Below, in pieces: positions 41,771 through 43,857 of a stretch of 43,857 bases of DNA. Source of the stretch: Mycolicibacterium chlorophenolicum (GTDB lineage: Bacteria > Actinomycetota > Actinomycetes > Mycobacteriales > Mycobacteriaceae); the NCBI RefSeq assembly GCF_001044235.1, contig NZ_JYNL01000051.1:117366-161222 (forward strand), in the 5' to 3' direction. A model generated the notes under the pieces. It was not told where the DNA came from and did not search any database. It saw only the letters and a list, made by a program, of their open reading frames with translations. Each line of letters opens with the position of its first letter. The stretch's first letter is position 1. The position numbers and the translations under genes are program-made.

Positions 41771-42652
41771 GTGTCACATACCGCTGCTGTCCCGAGCACG
41801 TCTGGCGCAGCTGAGACACTGCGTGAAACGTCCACCAGTGCGGGGACTTTGCGCTATTACGACATCGGGCAGGGGCCGGTGGTGTTGTTCTTGCACGGTT
41901 CGGGCCCCGGCGTGACAGGATGGCGCAACTTCCGTGGGGTCCTTCCGGCTTTCACTGAGCATTTCCGGTGTCTGGTCCTCGAATTTCCCGGCTTCGGGGT
42001 GTCCGACGACTGGGGCGGGCATCCGATGGTCACCGCACAAGGCACCGTCACCCCGTTCCTGGATGCGCTGGACATCGAGCGGGCGCACATCGTCGGCAAC
42101 TCGATGGGCGGCGGGGTGGGTGTCAACACCGCGATCACCGCGCCCGACCGCGTCGACCGGCTCGTGACCATCGGCGGGATCGGCACCAACGTCTTCTCCC
42201 CCGGGCCCAGCGAGGGCATTCGGCTTCTTCAAGAGTTCACCGAGGATCCGACGCGGCAACGCCTGGTCGACTGGCTCAACTCGATGGTCTTCGACCAGGC
42301 GCTCGTCACCGAGGAGTTGATCGAAGAGCGCTGGGCGCTGGCCACCGATCCCGAGACGTTGGCAGCTTCGCGCCGCATGTACGGCAAGGCAGCGTTCGCC
42401 GCGATGATGACCGCGATGGCCTCCTCCGAGGCGCCTCTGCCGTGGGCGCGCATGCACAAGGTCGCGGCGCCGACGTTGCTGACCTGGGGGCGCGACGACC
42501 GGGTCAGCCCGCTGGACATGGCGTTGATACCGATGCGCACGATCCCCAGCGCCGAGCTGCACGTGTTCCCCCGGTGCGGGCACTGGGCGATGATCGAAGC
42601 GAAGGCCGCGTTCGAGTCGGTGGTCACCGCGTTCCTTCGCCGGGTGGCCTAG
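41771..42652 (+). CDS. Alpha/beta hydrolase, meta-cleavage product hydrolase family
   Basis: The product is a 293-residue carbon-carbon bond hydrolase of the MhpC/BphD/HsaD type, which splits the ring-opened product into a hydroxypentadienoate and an acid. The oxyanion segment is FLHGSGPGVTGWRNF; the triad is Ser111 (VGNSMGGGVG), Asp243 (WGRDDRVSPLD) and His271 (RCGHWAMIEAK), close to the spacing of HsaD (Ser114, Asp241, His269). GTG 41771 has a ribosome site (agagga). It is followed by the next two enzymes of a meta-cleavage pathway. The sequence does not match HsaD closely enough for me to call the steroid enzyme; a monoaromatic substrate is equally likely. Confidence 0.87.
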   Translation: MSHTAAVPSTSGAAETLRETSTSAGTLRYYDIGQGPVVLFLHGSGPGVTGWRNFRGVLPAFTEHFRCLVLEFPGFGVSDDWGGHPMVTAQGTVTPFLDALDIERAHIVGNSMGGGVGVNTAITAPDRVDRLVTIGGIGTNVFSPGPSEGIRLLQEFTEDPTRQRLVDWLNSMVFDQALVTEELIEERWALATDPETLAASRRMYGKAAFAAMMTAMASSEAPLPWARMHKVAAPTLLTWGRDDRVSPLDMALIPMRTIPSAELHVFPRCGHWAMIEAKAAFESVVTAFLRRVA

Positions 42653-42744
42653 CACACGTCCACTGGGCGGAACACACCGGCTGCTACCCGCGGCCGCATT
42701 CCTAAGGTGCACTAGTAGGTGGCCGTACCGCCGAAGGGATCTCC

Positions 42745-43539
42745 ATGCTGGACAACGCGACTCGCGACGCCGCCGCGCACATGCTGCGCCACGCCGAACA
42801 GCAGTGTCGCCCGATCGACCCGCTCATCGACGCCTATCCAGATCTCGACATCTCCGACGCCTACGCGATCCAACGTGCCAACATCGCCGAACGTCTCACT
42901 GCAGGCGTGCAGATCTGCGGACACAAGATCGGCCTGTCCTCGCCGGTGATGCAGCAGATGATGGGCGTCGACGAGCCCGATTTCGGACATCTGCTGACCG
43001 ATATGGTCGTCGAGAACGGCGCCGCTGTCGATCTGTCGTCGCTGTGTCACCCTCGCATCGAAGTGGAGGTGGCGTTCGTTCTCGGCGCCGCGTTGACCGG
43101 AGACTGCACCCCCGAGGACGTCCTGAACGCCACCGAGTACGTCTGCGCTGCAGCCGAACTCATCGACAGCCGTATCTCGAATTGGCGCATCGGCATCATC
43201 GACACGATCGCCGACAACGCGTCGTCGGGTAAATTCGTCCTGGGTCCTGACCGCGTGGCGCCCGATGCTGTCGATCTCGCCACTGTGGATGCGGCGCTGC
43301 ACTCGGGCTTCGGCGGTCGCGACGTACTGGTGACCCGCGGCTCCACCAGCGCCGTCCTCGGTCACCCCGCCAACGCGGTCGCGTGGCTGGCGCGCACGCT
43401 GTCCGCATACGACGTCGCGCTCGAAGCGGGGCATATCGTTCTGTCCGGCTCGTGCACACGCGCTGTCGATGTCGCCAAGGGTGACCATTTTCGAGCTGAA
43501 CTCACCGGACTCGGCGAAGTCTTCGTCGAATTCATCTGA
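42745..43539 (+). CDS. 2-keto-4-pentenoate hydratase family (MhpD/HsaE-like)
   Basis: The product has 264 residues and belongs to the fumarylacetoacetase-like hydratases that add water to 2-hydroxypenta-2,4-dienoate to give 4-hydroxy-2-oxovalerate. Conserved features: GHKIGLSSPVMQQMMGVDEPDFGHL, the metal-binding pair in RIEVEVAFVLG, and AAELIDSRI. ATG 42745 has a gaaggga ribosome site. It lies 92 bases after the hydrolase and 33 bases before the acetaldehyde dehydrogenase, matching the usual catabolic order hydrolase-hydratase-dehydrogenase-aldolase. Confidence 0.9.
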   Translation: MLDNATRDAAAHMLRHAEQQCRPIDPLIDAYPDLDISDAYAIQRANIAERLTAGVQICGHKIGLSSPVMQQMMGVDEPDFGHLLTDMVVENGAAVDLSSLCHPRIEVEVAFVLGAALTGDCTPEDVLNATEYVCAAAELIDSRISNWRIGIIDTIADNASSGKFVLGPDRVAPDAVDLATVDAALHSGFGGRDVLVTRGSTSAVLGHPANAVAWLARTLSAYDVALEAGHIVLSGSCTRAVDVAKGDHFRAELTGLGEVFVEFI

Positions 43540-43572
43540 GACAGTCCACTTTCGATGTCAGGAGTGAGCTCT

Positions 43573-43857
43573 ATGGCCGGCAACAAGGCGTCTGTGGCGA
43601 TCGTCGGGTCGGGCAACATCAGTACCGATCTGTTGTACAAGCTTCTGCGTTCGGAGTGGTTGGAGCCGCGCTGGATGATCGGCATCGATCCGGACAGTGA
43701 GGGTCTGGCGCGGGCGCGCAAGCTCGGGTTGGAGACCTCCCATCAGGGTGTGGATTGGCTGCTGGCCCGCGACGAGATGCCCGACATGGTGTTCGAGGCC
43801 ACCAGCGCCTATGTGCACCGGGACGCGGCGCCGCGGTACGCCGAGGCGGGTATCCGC
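43573..43857 (+). CDS. Acetaldehyde dehydrogenase (acylating), 3' end outside window
   Basis: Ninety-five codons are visible, running off the right edge. KASVAIVGSGNISTDLLYKLLRS is the NAD-binding start of the MhpF/DmpF/HsaG family, which converts acetaldehyde (or propanal) to the acyl-CoA while channelling from an aldolase partner. MIGIDPDSEGLARARKLGLETS and VDWLL further match. ATG 43573 has an aggag ribosome site eight bases upstream; ATG 43555 is in frame but has none. The 4-hydroxy-2-oxovalerate aldolase is expected just beyond the window. Confidence 0.9.
   Translation, partial: MAGNKASVAIVGSGNISTDLLYKLLRSEWLEPRWMIGIDPDSEGLARARKLGLETSHQGVDWLLARDEMPDMVFEATSAYVHRDAAPRYAEAGIR

Overview
The window reads as chromosomal DNA from a fast-growing mycobacterium (Mycolicibacterium-like). 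The support is high GC with G/C-ending codons, an Mce/YrbE transport operon with Mce-associated membrane genes, an MMPL transporter, a recBCD operon, many small secreted proteins with mycobacterial-type leaders, and frequent GTG starts with 4-base start/stop overlaps. Genes are packed tightly. No gene-free stretch exceeds 300 bases; the longest is about 240 bases at 41,529-41,770. I saw no tRNA, rRNA, CRISPR array, insertion sequence or phage gene.

Layout. (1) 1-8,213, plus strand: the recC (cut at the left edge) - recB - NYN/OST-HTH ribonuclease-like gene - recD operon, every junction a 4-base overlap. (2) 8,328-9,058: two tandem paralogous small secreted proteins with a strong intrinsic terminator between them. 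(3) 9,086-11,482: a large membrane protein joining an N-terminal membrane region, a degenerate kinase-like domain and a flippase-like (LPG synthase TM) domain. (4) 11,638-15,476: an organosulfur operon of two LLM flavin monooxygenases and an SfnB/DszC-like flavoprotein, preceded by a pair of palindromes 42 bp apart. (5) 15,481-16,553: a small membrane protein and a lipoprotein M15 peptidase. (6) 16,649-21,491: MMPL transporter - type III polyketide synthase - ICMT-like methyltransferase - FAD oxidoreductase, a gene set resembling the Streptomyces srsABC phenolic-lipid/quinone operon. (7) 21,477-23,297 minus: a MASE1-PAS-GGDEF diguanylate cyclase, divergent from glycogen phosphorylase (23,409-25,940).

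Right of a 51-bp palindrome at 25,941-25,991 the content changes to catabolism and lipid uptake, and sampled GC looks lower. This part holds a KstD/fumarate-reductase-type flavoprotein, an enoyl-CoA hydratase coupled to a 93-aa unknown protein, two Mce-associated membrane proteins, four small secreted proteins (one MmpS-like), and a complete eight-gene yrbEAB-mceABCDEF operon (minus strand, 41,528 to 32,312). Facing it on the plus strand are meta-cleavage pathway genes: a hydrolase, a 2-keto-4-pentenoate hydratase and an acetaldehyde dehydrogenase cut by the right edge.

Working model (inference): the right half imports and degrades a lipophilic ring compound (sterol or aromatic). The Mce complex, its accessory proteins and secreted partners move the substrate across the envelope; the flavoprotein, hydratase and meta-cleavage enzymes process it to pyruvate and acetyl-CoA. 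The left half is mostly ordinary core content. Its two more unusual parts are the NYN/OST-HTH gene inside recBCD and the type III PKS quinone-like cluster.
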